Source: CAMPJM01 sp964440915 (lineage in GTDB: Bacteria > Bacteroidota > Bacteroidia > Cytophagales > Cyclobacteriaceae). Taken from it: a DNA stretch of 47,444 bases. A program made the position numbers and the translations under genes. The notes under the pieces are model-generated. The model searched no databases. It had not been told where the DNA came from and saw only the letters and a program-made list of their open reading frames with translations. Below are positions 32,590 to 41,643 of the stretch, in pieces (position 1 is the first letter of the stretch; every line of letters begins with the position of its first letter). The stretch covers positions 1-47,444 of the forward strand of contig CAYTTV010000029.1 in assembly GCA_964440915.1 (NCBI GenBank), written 5' to 3'.

Positions 32590-33600
32590 CTACGACAGTT
32601 GGTTGTTGGCCAGAGCAGCCTTTTCACCCAATACTGTGAGGATAGAAGGCGCTACTTTAGAATGGCTTTCGTATCCTTTCGATTTTTCGCCCTTTAATCC
32701 TCTGGCTGATGGGAGCAGGTAATTGACCGTGCTAAGGACATTTGCCATGAATCCGGGATGCATTGTTTTCAATTTGATGGCAATTTTTGCTGGGGCACTA
32801 ATGATGACCTCAGCTTTATTGCGACGAAATGCCTTGATTATGATAGATGCGGCTTTTTCGGCATTAACGGAAATGAGCGGGTGTGTTCCCAAAATGCTGA
32901 ACCAACTGAACTCCTTCGATTTGTCGCCTAAAACCTCTATATGATGGTGGCTCCCTGTGCGCATGAGTCCAGGATAGACTGTAGTAACATGGACGTTGTC
33001 TTCTTTGAGCGAAGCATTTAAGCCTTCCGAAAAACCTGCCAAAGCAAATTTCGCTGTAGAGTAAGGCAATAAATGGGGTACGCTGATCTTGCCGCCAATT
33101 GATGTGATATTCACAATATGGCCATCTTGCCTTGTTCGCATCTGCGGCATTACGGCCAGGGTAGTGTTGATTGCACCCCACAAAATGATATCTAAAGCTT
33201 CTTGGTACTCTTCGGTTCGCATCAAAGTTGCAGGACCCACTTGTATGATTCCAGCATTATTGATCAAAACATCGATTTTGCCATGTTTTGCTGAAATCTC
33301 GTCAATCATTTTTTCTACGGCAGCTCTGTCAGCCACATCGCATTGAAATGCCGTGATCTTTCCGCCTAAATGCTGTATTTGCTCCACAGCTTTGTCAAGC
33401 TCCTCTTGCACCCTTGCACAAATCACTACATTGGCTCCCTGCTTAGCTAGCTGTCTTGCAAGCACCAGCCCTAATCCGCGTGAGCCACCAGTGATAAGGA
33501 CAACTTTACCTTTTAGTTGCAACATCTTGCGGCTTTCGATTACCTTATAAGTAAGGTAAGCTGCCGCAGCAATCAGTATTCCTATATTCCCTCTTTTCAT
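32590..33600 (-). CDS. Short-chain dehydrogenase/reductase with N-terminal anchor
   Basis: A 336-residue SDR. A short hydrophobic N-terminus (GNIGILIAAAAYLTYKVI) suggests membrane attachment. The Rossmann motif TGGSRGLG, the NNAG motif, the catalytic Ser (ITSIGG) and YSTAKFAL with Tyr-x3-Lys are all present, so it should be an active NAD(P)-dependent oxidoreductase. The C-terminal 80 residues go beyond the classic SDR length. The ATG at 33600 is preferred to the one at 33648. The substrate is not known. Confidence 0.85.
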   Translation of the reverse strand: MKRGNIGILIAAAAYLTYKVIESRKMLQLKGKVVLITGGSRGLGLVLARQLAKQGANVVICARVQEELDKAVEQIQHLGGKITAFQCDVADRAAVEKMIDEISAKHGKIDVLINNAGIIQVGPATLMRTEEYQEALDIILWGAINTTLAVMPQMRTRQDGHIVNITSIGGKISVPHLLPYSTAKFALAGFSEGLNASLKEDNVHVTTVYPGLMRTGSHHHIEVLGDKSKEFSWFSILGTHPLISVNAEKAASIIIKAFRRNKAEVIISAPAKIAIKLKTMHPGFMANVLSTVNYLLPSARGLKGEKSKGYESHSKVAPSILTVLGEKAALANNQLS

Positions 33601-33694
33601 GGCTTGGCCGTTTGATGTTGTTATGTATAACAGCAGCCAAACAGACATGTTTATGAAATTCCAGATTTTTCATTTCTAGAAATGCATGCCTGAA

Positions 33695-34930
33695 CTAGTA
33701 ATCTAAGGGTGGCTCATAGTCGTTTTTGAGATAGTTTGGAAATATGGTGAGATGCTTCTTTTTCACCTCTTCAAAGAGTATCTGCCTCAGTTCCTCAATA
33801 TTCTCTTTGTTTTCAGCAGAAATAAAAACCGCCCTATATTCTCCATGAGCAATGAACATTCTTTTGAGGTCTTCTAAAGTAGGCATTTTTTGGATTGCCT
33901 CCTCGTTTATTTCGTTGAGGTCCTGATCGTCTCTGTCAGGATGTTGTTCTCGGTACAAGTCGATCTTGTTTAATACCATGATCACGGGCTTGTTTATGGC
34001 GCCGATATCCGACAGGGTATTGTTCACCACCTCAATTTGCTCTTCATAAGCAGGGTGGGAAATATCGACGACATGCAATAGGATATCTGCCTCCCTGATC
34101 TCATCCAGTGTCGATTTGAAAGACTCGATTAGGTGGGTTGGCAATTTTCGGATAAAACCAACCGTGTCGGAAAGCAAGAAAGGAATGTTTTCAAAGTTTA
34201 TTTTGCGAATAGTAGCATCCACTGTTGCGAAAAGCTTGTTTTCTGCATAAACATCGGATTTGGAGAGGAGGGTCATCAGAGTGGATTTGCCCACATTGGT
34301 GTAGCCCACGAGTGCTACTCTCACAATGTTGCCCCTTGACTTTCTTTGGGTTCTTCCCTGTCTTTCAATTTTTTCTAGCCTTTGTTTGAGTACAGTGATC
34401 TGGTTGCGAATTGCCCGTCTATCTGTTTCTATTTCTTTCTCACCAGCTCCTCCCCGTGTGCCTGTACCCCCTCTTTGCCGCTCTAAGTGAGTCCACATTC
34501 TTGTAAGTCGAGGCAAGAGGTATTGGAAGCGCGCAAGCTCCACCTGTGTTTTTGCTTGGGCTGTCTGAGCCCTCTTTAAGAAGATATCTAGGATGAGCAA
34601 GCTCCTGTCATAGACTTTGCACTCCAAAGAATTCTCGATATTCCTGAGCTGAGATGGTGTAAGGTCATCATCGAAAATGACCATATCCACGTTGTTGGCC
34701 TGTATGTAATTGTCAATTTCCTCCAGCTTTCCCTTGCCCACAAATGAGCGGACATCAGGTTTTGGCAGTTGCTGGGTGAACATATGGACCGTTTCTACTC
34801 CCAATGTTTCGGCAAGGAAGGCAAGTTCTTCCAAGTGCTCTTTTGTGGTACGCTCATTCTGCGTTTGATTGATCAACGCCACTAATACTGCTGTTTCTTT
34901 TACTTCTTCGGTAGAAAAACTATCACCCAT
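33695..34930 (-). CDS. hflX: GTPase HflX
   Basis: A 411-residue ribosome-associated GTPase that splits or rescues stalled ribosomes under stress. The N-terminal HflX domain (about 1-195) includes QLPKPDVRSFVGKGKLEEI, FDDDLTPSQLRNIE and the GGTGTRGGAGEKEIETDRR linker. The G domain has GYTNVGKSTL (G1), DTVGFIRKLP (G3) and LNKID (G4). Length is normal. It follows the cytochrome gene by 6 bp on the same strand and is co-transcribed with it. Confidence 0.95.
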   Translation of the reverse strand: MGDSFSTEEVKETAVLVALINQTQNERTTKEHLEELAFLAETLGVETVHMFTQQLPKPDVRSFVGKGKLEEIDNYIQANNVDMVIFDDDLTPSQLRNIENSLECKVYDRSLLILDIFLKRAQTAQAKTQVELARFQYLLPRLTRMWTHLERQRGGTGTRGGAGEKEIETDRRAIRNQITVLKQRLEKIERQGRTQRKSRGNIVRVALVGYTNVGKSTLMTLLSKSDVYAENKLFATVDATIRKINFENIPFLLSDTVGFIRKLPTHLIESFKSTLDEIREADILLHVVDISHPAYEEQIEVVNNTLSDIGAINKPVIMVLNKIDLYREQHPDRDDQDLNEINEEAIQKMPTLEDLKRMFIAHGEYRAVFISAENKENIEELRQILFEEVKKKHLTIFPNYLKNDYEPPLDY

Positions 34931-34936
34931 ATATTA

Positions 34937-35590
34937 TTATTTCAATGTTTCCGTATATGCCGCTACTAGGTTTATTTCTTGTTCAGAAAGTTGAGAGGAG
35001 TAGCCTGGCATGGTTCCTCTCCCTTCTGCGATTACTTCCATATTTTCCTCTAAAGAAAGTTTGCTTTCTGCCAAGTTGGCCAATGCTTCTTTCTGACCTT
35101 CTTCTCCATGGCATTCTACACATAGGACTTTGTAAATCACCTTGCCTTGTTGGAAAGCTGCATTTTTATTGGCAGCCAAGATATCTTCAATAGCAAATTC
35201 GCCTGTGGCATCATATCCTTTAGGGCTTTGGGTTGTTTCTTGTCCTTGCGTCCCTGTCACCATTGCATGAATCGCTGCCAAGCTGGCTGTTACAAAGAGT
35301 AACATACCCAGTGTGGCGATAGTTTTCCATTTCTTTCTTAAACCGATGGCGGTGAGAAAAACGGCTACTAGTATTAAAATCACTTTCAATACTAAATAAG
35401 TATAACTTCCTTCTACCGCCTTTAAGAGTACTATCCCAAAAAGAAGAGATAATATCATTGGGTTCAGCTTCTTGATTAGTTTACTGTACATTCTATGTCT
35501 ATTTCCTAACAGTAAAAATGTTATCCATAAGAAAAGGCATAAGAGGAGAACGATTGCTGCAATATGAAAATAAAATGGAACAGTGTACAT
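34937..35590 (-). CDS. Membrane-anchored cytochrome c protein
   Basis: A 217-residue protein with four hydrophobic spans in the first 115 residues, then a periplasmic haem-c domain. The haem site is VLCVECHGEEGQK (CxxCH), and GTMPGYSSQLSEQEI supplies the axial Met and the cytochrome C-terminus. It resembles mono-haem cytochromes fused to a membrane module, as used to pass electrons between membrane-bound partners. No respiratory genes lie beside it. It precedes hflX by 6 bp, an association whose meaning is unclear. Confidence 0.8.
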   Translation of the reverse strand: MYTVPFYFHIAAIVLLLCLFLWITFLLLGNRHRMYSKLIKKLNPMILSLLFGIVLLKAVEGSYTYLVLKVILILVAVFLTAIGLRKKWKTIATLGMLLFVTASLAAIHAMVTGTQGQETTQSPKGYDATGEFAIEDILAANKNAAFQQGKVIYKVLCVECHGEEGQKEALANLAESKLSLEENMEVIAEGRGTMPGYSSQLSEQEINLVAAYTETLK

Positions 35591-35860
35591 CTAAGATTAT
35601 GGATTAAAGGATAAATGTAATGAGGATAAATTAATTTTGGTTAAAAAGAAAAGTCTGGATGCTACGGTGAACACCTTATTTTGCAAAATCATCCAAAATA
35701 TTCTAAAAAAAATAAATATAACAACATTTTTATATTATCTTTATGGCCATTTTCCATGCGAAAGAAATTAAATGATGGTACGATTGTGTTGTGATCGGAT
35801 GGAAATAAATAAACCAAAGACCCTTTTAAGGGTTTTGTTGAAAATTCAAGAGGCTGATAT

Positions 35861-36982
35861 ATGAGGGTAGTTATTGTTGTCAATACCGCATGGAATATCT
35901 ATAATTTCCGAATGGGATTGATTAATGAATTAATCGCGAATAAGGCAGAAGTTTATGCAATAGCCCCTGAGGACAGTTACAGTCCATTATTGGTGCAGGA
36001 AGGTTGTCAATATATTCCAATTGATATAGACAATACAGGAACTAACCCATGGAAAGATATTGGATTGACTAGGAGGCTTTTAAAACTTTATAAGCAAATC
36101 CAACCAGACCTGATTCTTCACTTTACCATCAAGCCCAACATTTATGGTACAATTGCCGCCAAACTATTGGGCATCCCTGTAATCAATAATGTATGCGGAT
36201 TGGGAACTGTCTTCATGAAAGAGAGTTTTGCCAATCGCGTTGCCAAGTGGATGTATAAAATTGCTTTCCGATACCCCAAAGTTGTTTTCTTTCAAAACAC
36301 TGAAGATCGTGAACTGTTTGTAGAGCAGAAATTTGTGCGCTCGGAAATTGCTCAGGTATTGCCCGGTTCAGGTATCAACCTGAACCATTTTATGCCCAAG
36401 GATTTTAAGAAGAATAAGGAGTTTACTTTCCTGGTTATTTCTAGGCTCTTGTATGACAAAGGCATTGTGGAGTATGTGGAGGCCGTAAAATCTCTCAGGG
36501 TAAGAGGTGTGATGGCCAAGTTTCAGCTTCTGGGTGCCCAAGATCCTTTACATAAAAGAGGGATTTCGTCGGAAATGCTCGAGCAGTGGGTCAATCATGA
36601 TATTATAGAATACCTTGGTACCACGGACGATGTTCGACACTTTATCGACAAGGCGGACTGTATTGTATTGCCCTCCTATAGGGAAGGAACACCTAGGACA
36701 CTGTTGGAAGCTGCCAGCTCTGGTAAACCCATTGTGGCTACGAATGTGCCTGGTTGTAACAATGTGGTTGAGAATAATTATAATGGGTTTCTCTGCAAGC
36801 TGAAAGATGCTGAAGACTTGGCAGGTAAAATGTACGATATGCTTTTGCTCAACGAGGAGGCATGGGCTCAAATGGGTAAAAACAGCCGCACCAAAGTAGA
36901 GCAGCAATTTGATGAAAAGATTGTGATAGAAAAATACATGAATGCTATTCGTTCGATCCTTTACGATGTCCCATCTTCTTGA
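35861..36982 (+). CDS. Glycosyltransferase family 4
   Basis: A 373-residue GT-B glycosyltransferase. The N-terminal half has VNTAWNIYNFRMGLI and LHFTIKPNIYGTIAAKLLGI, a pattern seen in PglA/CapM-like enzymes that add sugars to a lipid-linked oligosaccharide. The donor-binding C-terminal half has VISRLLYDKGI and the E-x7-E motif in REGTPRTLLEAASSGKP. It is probably cytoplasmic and membrane-associated. It opens the exopolysaccharide block; a short hairpin lies in its upstream region (35816-35834). The sugar donor cannot be told. Confidence 0.88.
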   Translation: MRVVIVVNTAWNIYNFRMGLINELIANKAEVYAIAPEDSYSPLLVQEGCQYIPIDIDNTGTNPWKDIGLTRRLLKLYKQIQPDLILHFTIKPNIYGTIAAKLLGIPVINNVCGLGTVFMKESFANRVAKWMYKIAFRYPKVVFFQNTEDRELFVEQKFVRSEIAQVLPGSGINLNHFMPKDFKKNKEFTFLVISRLLYDKGIVEYVEAVKSLRVRGVMAKFQLLGAQDPLHKRGISSEMLEQWVNHDIIEYLGTTDDVRHFIDKADCIVLPSYREGTPRTLLEAASSGKPIVATNVPGCNNVVENNYNGFLCKLKDAEDLAGKMYDMLLLNEEAWAQMGKNSRTKVEQQFDEKIVIEKYMNAIRSILYDVPSS

Positions 36983-37041
36983 TCTTTTGCTATCTTGCTT
37001 TCAATATTATAATACTATTATCATAAGACACATTTTAATCT

Positions 37042-37599
37042 ATGGAAATCAAAGAAACTCCTATAAAAGGGTTGGTTGAATTATTGCCTAAAATATTCGA
37101 AGATGAGCGAGGGTTGTTTTTTGAGGCCTTTCATGAGAAGCACCTTCAAGAAGCAGGTATAAGGAAGCGATTTGTGCAAGACAATCAATCCTTTTCTACA
37201 GCGGGAGTCCTTCGTGGTCTGCATCTGCAAAAAGGGCCCTTTGCCCAAGGTAAACTTGTAAGGGTGGTTACAGGATCCGCCATGGATGTTGCTGTAGACC
37301 TTCGACAAGATTCACCTACTTTTGGAGAGCATTATACGATTATATTAGATGCAAAAACTAATAATATGCTTTATGTTCCTGAAGGTTTTGCTCATGGTTT
37401 CATAGCACTTGAAGACACAGTTTTTTATTATAAATGCACCAACTATTATAATAAGGCCGCTGAGGCAGGTATCGTATGGAACGATGACACCCTTAAAATA
37501 GAATGGCCCATCGAGAAGCCAATTGTTTCCGAAAAGGATGCCCTGTTACCGACCTTTCAAGCGTTCCTAAAAGAGCATTTAAACTCTATGGCGGTTTAA
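37042..37599 (+). CDS. rfbC: dTDP-4-dehydrorhamnose 3,5-epimerase
   Basis: A 185-residue cupin-fold epimerase of the dTDP-L-rhamnose pathway. Landmarks are VLRGLHLQKGPFAQGKLVRVV (with the catalytic His), a VPEGFAHGF segment, and YYKCTNYY with the partner Tyr. The other rhamnose genes (rfbA, rfbB, rfbD) are not in the window, so they must lie elsewhere. It follows the glycosyltransferase by 59 bp on the same strand, in line with rhamnose being part of the exported polysaccharide. Confidence 0.95.
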   Translation: MEIKETPIKGLVELLPKIFEDERGLFFEAFHEKHLQEAGIRKRFVQDNQSFSTAGVLRGLHLQKGPFAQGKLVRVVTGSAMDVAVDLRQDSPTFGEHYTIILDAKTNNMLYVPEGFAHGFIALEDTVFYYKCTNYYNKAAEAGIVWNDDTLKIEWPIEKPIVSEKDALLPTFQAFLKEHLNSMAV

Positions 37600-37701
37600 C
37601 CCTCTATAAAATATAATCATCCCCTTCATTGTATTGGCCAATGTTATTTCTAAGAATTAAGCTATTTTTGCTATATTGGAAAATAAAAAGCGCATAACTT
37701 A

Positions 37702-38481
37702 ATGATTCCAAACAGATATGTCTTCTGCTTATCCATTCTCTTAATATTTTGGCTATCTTCCTGCAAGACGTACAAACAGAATATCCTATTTACTACGGAA
37801 GGAGAGTATTTGTCGGAGGCAGCCCAACTCATGGTATTGGAGGTAGAGAGCAGCTATATCATCCAGCCGTATGATTATATACAAATAGAGGTATATACCA
37901 ATAAGGGCGAAAGGATCATCGACCCTAACTACGAGCTGATACAGGAGAATGCGAGCAATCAGCGGCAGATGAGGCCAGCACCCCATTATTTGATAGAGGC
38001 GGATAGCACTGTCAGGTTTCCTGTGGTAGGAAAAGTACGCTTAGGAGGGCTTACCCTTCCTGAAGCAGACAGTCTACTGCAGACGGCCTATAGTGAATAT
38101 TATAAAGATCCCTATGTGATCACCCAGTATAGCAACAAAAGAGTGATCGTTTTAGGAGCAGTTGGCGGCCATGTGATTCCACTCACCAATGAAAGTATGA
38201 GCGTTATAGAGGTACTCGCACTGGCTGGGGGTATCGGCAATGATGCAAAGGGGCATAACATAAGATTAATAAGGGGAGATTTGAAAGATCCTATTGTGCA
38301 GGTTATTAATCTTTCTACCATAGAGGGCATGCGTAAAGCCACCTTACAGGTGCAGTCAGGAGATATAATATATGTAGAGCCCATCAGGAAGATTGTTTCC
38401 GAATCAATAAGGGATATCGCGCCTGTTTTGAGTGTCATCACCAGCTTGGTGACCTTGTTAGTATTGATACAAAATTTCTGA
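37702..38481 (+). CDS. Polysaccharide export lipoprotein (Wza/BexD-type OPX)
   Basis: A 259-residue outer-membrane export protein. A signal peptide with lipobox LSSC (Cys21) is followed by the polysaccharide-export domain (YIIQPYDYIQIEVYTN, then DSTVRFPVVGKVRLGGLTLPEA) and an SLBB-like domain (VIVLGAVGGHVIPLTNESMSVIEV, split here as the key part). A C-terminal membrane span (VLSVITSLVTLLVLI) is also present, which is common in short OPX proteins of this phylum. It works with the Wzc-type kinase that begins 8 bp later. Confidence 0.88.
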   Translation: MIPNRYVFCLSILLIFWLSSCKTYKQNILFTTEGEYLSEAAQLMVLEVESSYIIQPYDYIQIEVYTNKGERIIDPNYELIQENASNQRQMRPAPHYLIEADSTVRFPVVGKVRLGGLTLPEADSLLQTAYSEYYKDPYVITQYSNKRVIVLGAVGGHVIPLTNESMSVIEVLALAGGIGNDAKGHNIRLIRGDLKDPIVQVINLSTIEGMRKATLQVQSGDIIYVEPIRKIVSESIRDIAPVLSVITSLVTLLVLIQNF

Positions 38482-38488
38482 CCACACT

Positions 38489-40876
38489 TTGGATAAACAT
38501 ACAGAAGATATACATTTAGACACTTCCAATGCTGCCGGAAAGGACCTAGCAGACCATATAGACTATCACAAGCTTATCACTGTTCTGCGTAAAAACCTGA
38601 TATGGGTGCTGCTCATACTTTTTCTTACTAATACGATTGCCTACATATACATCCGCTATACCAAGCCAGTTTATGAGTCATACTCCGACTTGAAGCTTGA
38701 CGTCAAGAACGAGGTTGGGATGCTGGACTTGGGGCGGATTAAGGATCATCAGAACCTCAATAACCTTTCGGGTGAAATAGAGCTTATCAAATCAAAGCTC
38801 TTTTTTAATAAGGTGATTGAGACGGTAGACTTAAAAATCGCATACTATGCGGAAGGAAAGATCAATGATGATGAACGGTATAAAAGTTCTCCGATAGAGG
38901 TAAGAGGAAGGCTAAAAGATGAAAGCTTTATGGATAGGCCCATCAAAGTAGAAATCCTCAATAGTAAGCAATACAGGCTAAAGTACCTGGCAGATGGCTC
39001 CGAAAAGGTAGAGACTTATAGTTTCGGAGATAAGATTGACAATACGTTTTTTGATTTTAGTATATACCCGACACGGAATTACGACCCGTTGTCGAGCAAT
39101 GGGAATTATTATTTTATTTTCAATAGCGATAGGGCACTTCTCAATTACATCAGTAGCAATCTTTCCGTGGAGCCTTTGAATTTCAATGCCAATACAATTC
39201 GGCTCTCTTTTAAGGACCACAACCGGTATAAGGCCCAAGACCTGGTGAATGCTATCGATACGTTGTATCTGAACTACACACAAGAAGAAAAGAACAAGGC
39301 GAATAAACAAAGGATAGAATTCTTGGACCAGCAATTGGCACAAACAGAGAACAGGCTGGAAGCGTACGAAAACTATATGGAGGATTTTACGATCTCCAAC
39401 AAAACCTTGAACCTAAGAGAGGATATGGGCAGGGCCATTCTGATGATGAATGAAATAGACTCTCAAAAGGTGATGATTGCCAAAGAATTAGCTTTTTGGG
39501 CTACACTAGAAGAAGGCCTTGAAAAGGACGAATCAATTTTGACGAACGTCCCCAAAGATTTTCCAAATGTTGCTGAAACCAATAAAGAAATTGAGCAGCT
39601 TAACAAATTGCTCAACGACAGGGCCCTTTTGTTGTCTTCATATAATAGCAATACTTATGCAGTGGCCCGTAAAAATCAGGAAGTAGACCTGGTAAAAGCC
39701 AATATTGTTGAGAAGATTGACCACTATAAAACCCTTGCCCGAAATGAATTAGCTAGATTGGATAGGAGGCAAGAAGTTTTGGCCGATAACTTTAAGGAAC
39801 TGCCTTCAAAAAGTACAGAATTCGGAAAAGCACACAGAAACTTCTCATTGTATGAGGAATTTTTTCTCTCCCTGATGAAAAGCAAGGCTGAGTTTGAAAT
39901 TGCTCGGGCCGGCACAGTTACAGACTTCAAAATATTGTCTTCTGCCACACTTCCCAGCACACCTATCTTCCCCAACGTGCTCATTATTTATGGAATGGGA
40001 GTTGTGGCTGGCCTTACCTTGAGCGTCTTCTTTGTAGGTTTTCGATATTTATTACACAATAAAATCAGCAGTATTAACGAATTGGAGCGCTTGAGTATGG
40101 CCCCTGTATTGGGTGTTGTTCCATATTATCGTCAAGAAAAGATGGGCAGCTCCAAACTCGTAGTGGGCAATAATCCCAGATCGGTTATCAGTGAGGCCCT
40201 GCGCTCAGTCAGGACCAATATGGAGTTCATAAGTGCTCATAAAGATAAAAGGGTCTTGTCCGTTACGTCGACCATAAGTGGCGAGGGCAAAACTTTCATA
40301 GTGGTTAATCTAGGCGCTATCATAGCCCTGTCTAATCAGAAGGTTGTAGTGGTTGATTTGGATATGCGCAAGCCGAAAGTACACAGGGCTTTCTCTGACG
40401 AAGCCTCAAGCAAGGGCATAAGTACGATCCTTATCGGGAAGCATGCTGCAAGTGAATGCATCAGGACCACCACCATTTCAGGATTATCTTATATTCCCGC
40501 AGGACCTACTCCTCCAAATCCTAGCGAACTTATTCTAAATGACAGCCTAGATGAGCTTTTGGAGGAGCTTAAGGAGACCTATGATGTCATTCTTTTGGAC
40601 ACGCCTCCTGTAGGTATCGTCACAGATGGGATTCTCGTGATGAGAAAATCAGATTTGCCGATATATGTCGTTCGAGCAGATTATTCAAAGAAAGCTTTTT
40701 TGAGGGATGTGAACAAGTTGATAACCGTCAATAAATTCCATAACCTAGCTTTGGTGCTCAATGCCTTGAGCCATGGGCAGGGTTATGGCTATGGGTACGA
40801 TAGCCATTACTATGAAGAAACTACTAAGGTGAAAAGTGCGTTTTCAGGATTTAAAGACTTTTTTACAAAGCCTTAA
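38489..40876 (+). CDS. Wzc-type polysaccharide co-polymerase and BY-kinase
   Basis: A 795-residue inner-membrane protein. Two spans (about 33-54 and 505-527) frame a large periplasmic Wzz domain with coiled coil. The cytoplasmic BY-kinase has Walker A SGEGKTF, Walker A' VVDLDMRKP and Walker B YDVILLDTPPVG. The C-terminal tail is a tyrosine cluster (GQGYGYGYDSHYYEE) that is normally autophosphorylated to set chain length. The start is a TTG at 38489; no nearby ATG fits. It follows the OPX gene by 8 bp and is followed by a matching phosphatase. Confidence 0.92.
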   Translation: MDKHTEDIHLDTSNAAGKDLADHIDYHKLITVLRKNLIWVLLILFLTNTIAYIYIRYTKPVYESYSDLKLDVKNEVGMLDLGRIKDHQNLNNLSGEIELIKSKLFFNKVIETVDLKIAYYAEGKINDDERYKSSPIEVRGRLKDESFMDRPIKVEILNSKQYRLKYLADGSEKVETYSFGDKIDNTFFDFSIYPTRNYDPLSSNGNYYFIFNSDRALLNYISSNLSVEPLNFNANTIRLSFKDHNRYKAQDLVNAIDTLYLNYTQEEKNKANKQRIEFLDQQLAQTENRLEAYENYMEDFTISNKTLNLREDMGRAILMMNEIDSQKVMIAKELAFWATLEEGLEKDESILTNVPKDFPNVAETNKEIEQLNKLLNDRALLLSSYNSNTYAVARKNQEVDLVKANIVEKIDHYKTLARNELARLDRRQEVLADNFKELPSKSTEFGKAHRNFSLYEEFFLSLMKSKAEFEIARAGTVTDFKILSSATLPSTPIFPNVLIIYGMGVVAGLTLSVFFVGFRYLLHNKISSINELERLSMAPVLGVVPYYRQEKMGSSKLVVGNNPRSVISEALRSVRTNMEFISAHKDKRVLSVTSTISGEGKTFIVVNLGAIIALSNQKVVVVDLDMRKPKVHRAFSDEASSKGISTILIGKHAASECIRTTTISGLSYIPAGPTPPNPSELILNDSLDELLEELKETYDVILLDTPPVGIVTDGILVMRKSDLPIYVVRADYSKKAFLRDVNKLITVNKFHNLALVLNALSHGQGYGYGYDSHYYEETTKVKSAFSGFKDFFTKP

Positions 40877-40908
40877 TTGTGTGAGTAGTTACTTAAGCAA
40901 AATTTGTA

Positions 40909-41640
40909 GTGATCAATTTATTCAGTAGAAAGAAAGTATTTGAAAATCCATTAGAGGTAGATATTCATTCTCATCTTTTGCCAGGATTAGATGATGGCGT
41001 AGAGACAATGGATGAAGCAATTGAAATATTAAGTTTTTTTCAATCTCTTGGATACAAAAAGGTCATTACGACACCCCACGTCATGCCCGAGTTTTACCCT
41101 AATACCAAAGAAGGAATAGAGAAAGCTTTGGAGGCCTTGAGACGCGAAGTAAAAAACAGGGCAGTGGAGATTGAGGTAGAAGCAGCGGCAGAATACTATT
41201 TAGATGAGTCTTTTTTGAAGCTATTGGAAACCCCTGATAAGCTGATGTACTTCGGAAAAAATTATTTGCTGTTCGAAACGCCTTATATAAATGAACCTGC
41301 TTTTTTAAAAGAGGCCATTTTTAAGATAAATGCACTAGGTTTGCAACCTGTAATGGCCCACCCAGAGCGCTACATGTATGTACAAGCAAATATGCGCTAT
41401 TTGGAGGAGCTGTCCGCAAGAAATGTCCTTTTTCAGTGCAATATTAACGCTATTCAAGGATACTACTCTCCGGCAGCAGAAAAAACCATTAAATTTATGA
41501 TCAAAAATGACCTGATAAGCTTTTTGGGAAGTGACTGTCACAATATGAAACATGCCAACATATTGAAGCGAAGTATAGGAGATAAATATTTCTGGAGGGC
41601 CACTCAAGGGAACCTTAAAAACAACACTTTATTGCAATAA
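40909..41640 (+). CDS. PHP-type tyrosine phosphatase (YwqE/CpsB-like)
   Basis: A 243-residue metal-dependent phosphatase. PHP-domain metal sites are visible in DIHSHLLPGLDDG, TTPHVMPEF, MAHPERYMY and LGSDCHN. In Gram-positive and many Bacteroidota polysaccharide loci this enzyme removes phosphate from the Wzc/CpsD kinase. The start is a GTG at 40909, 33 bp after the kinase gene, so the kinase and its antagonist are co-transcribed. The epimerase gene begins 4 bp after its stop. Confidence 0.88.
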   Translation: MINLFSRKKVFENPLEVDIHSHLLPGLDDGVETMDEAIEILSFFQSLGYKKVITTPHVMPEFYPNTKEGIEKALEALRREVKNRAVEIEVEAAAEYYLDESFLKLLETPDKLMYFGKNYLLFETPYINEPAFLKEAIFKINALGLQPVMAHPERYMYVQANMRYLEELSARNVLFQCNINAIQGYYSPAAEKTIKFMIKNDLISFLGSDCHNMKHANILKRSIGDKYFWRATQGNLKNNTLLQ

Positions 41641-41643
41641 GAT

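Noticed and set aside
35689..35883. Minus-strand 64-codon frame upstream of the glycosyltransferase
   Set aside because: It runs through an AT-rich intergenic region and over the start of a clear gene on the other strand.
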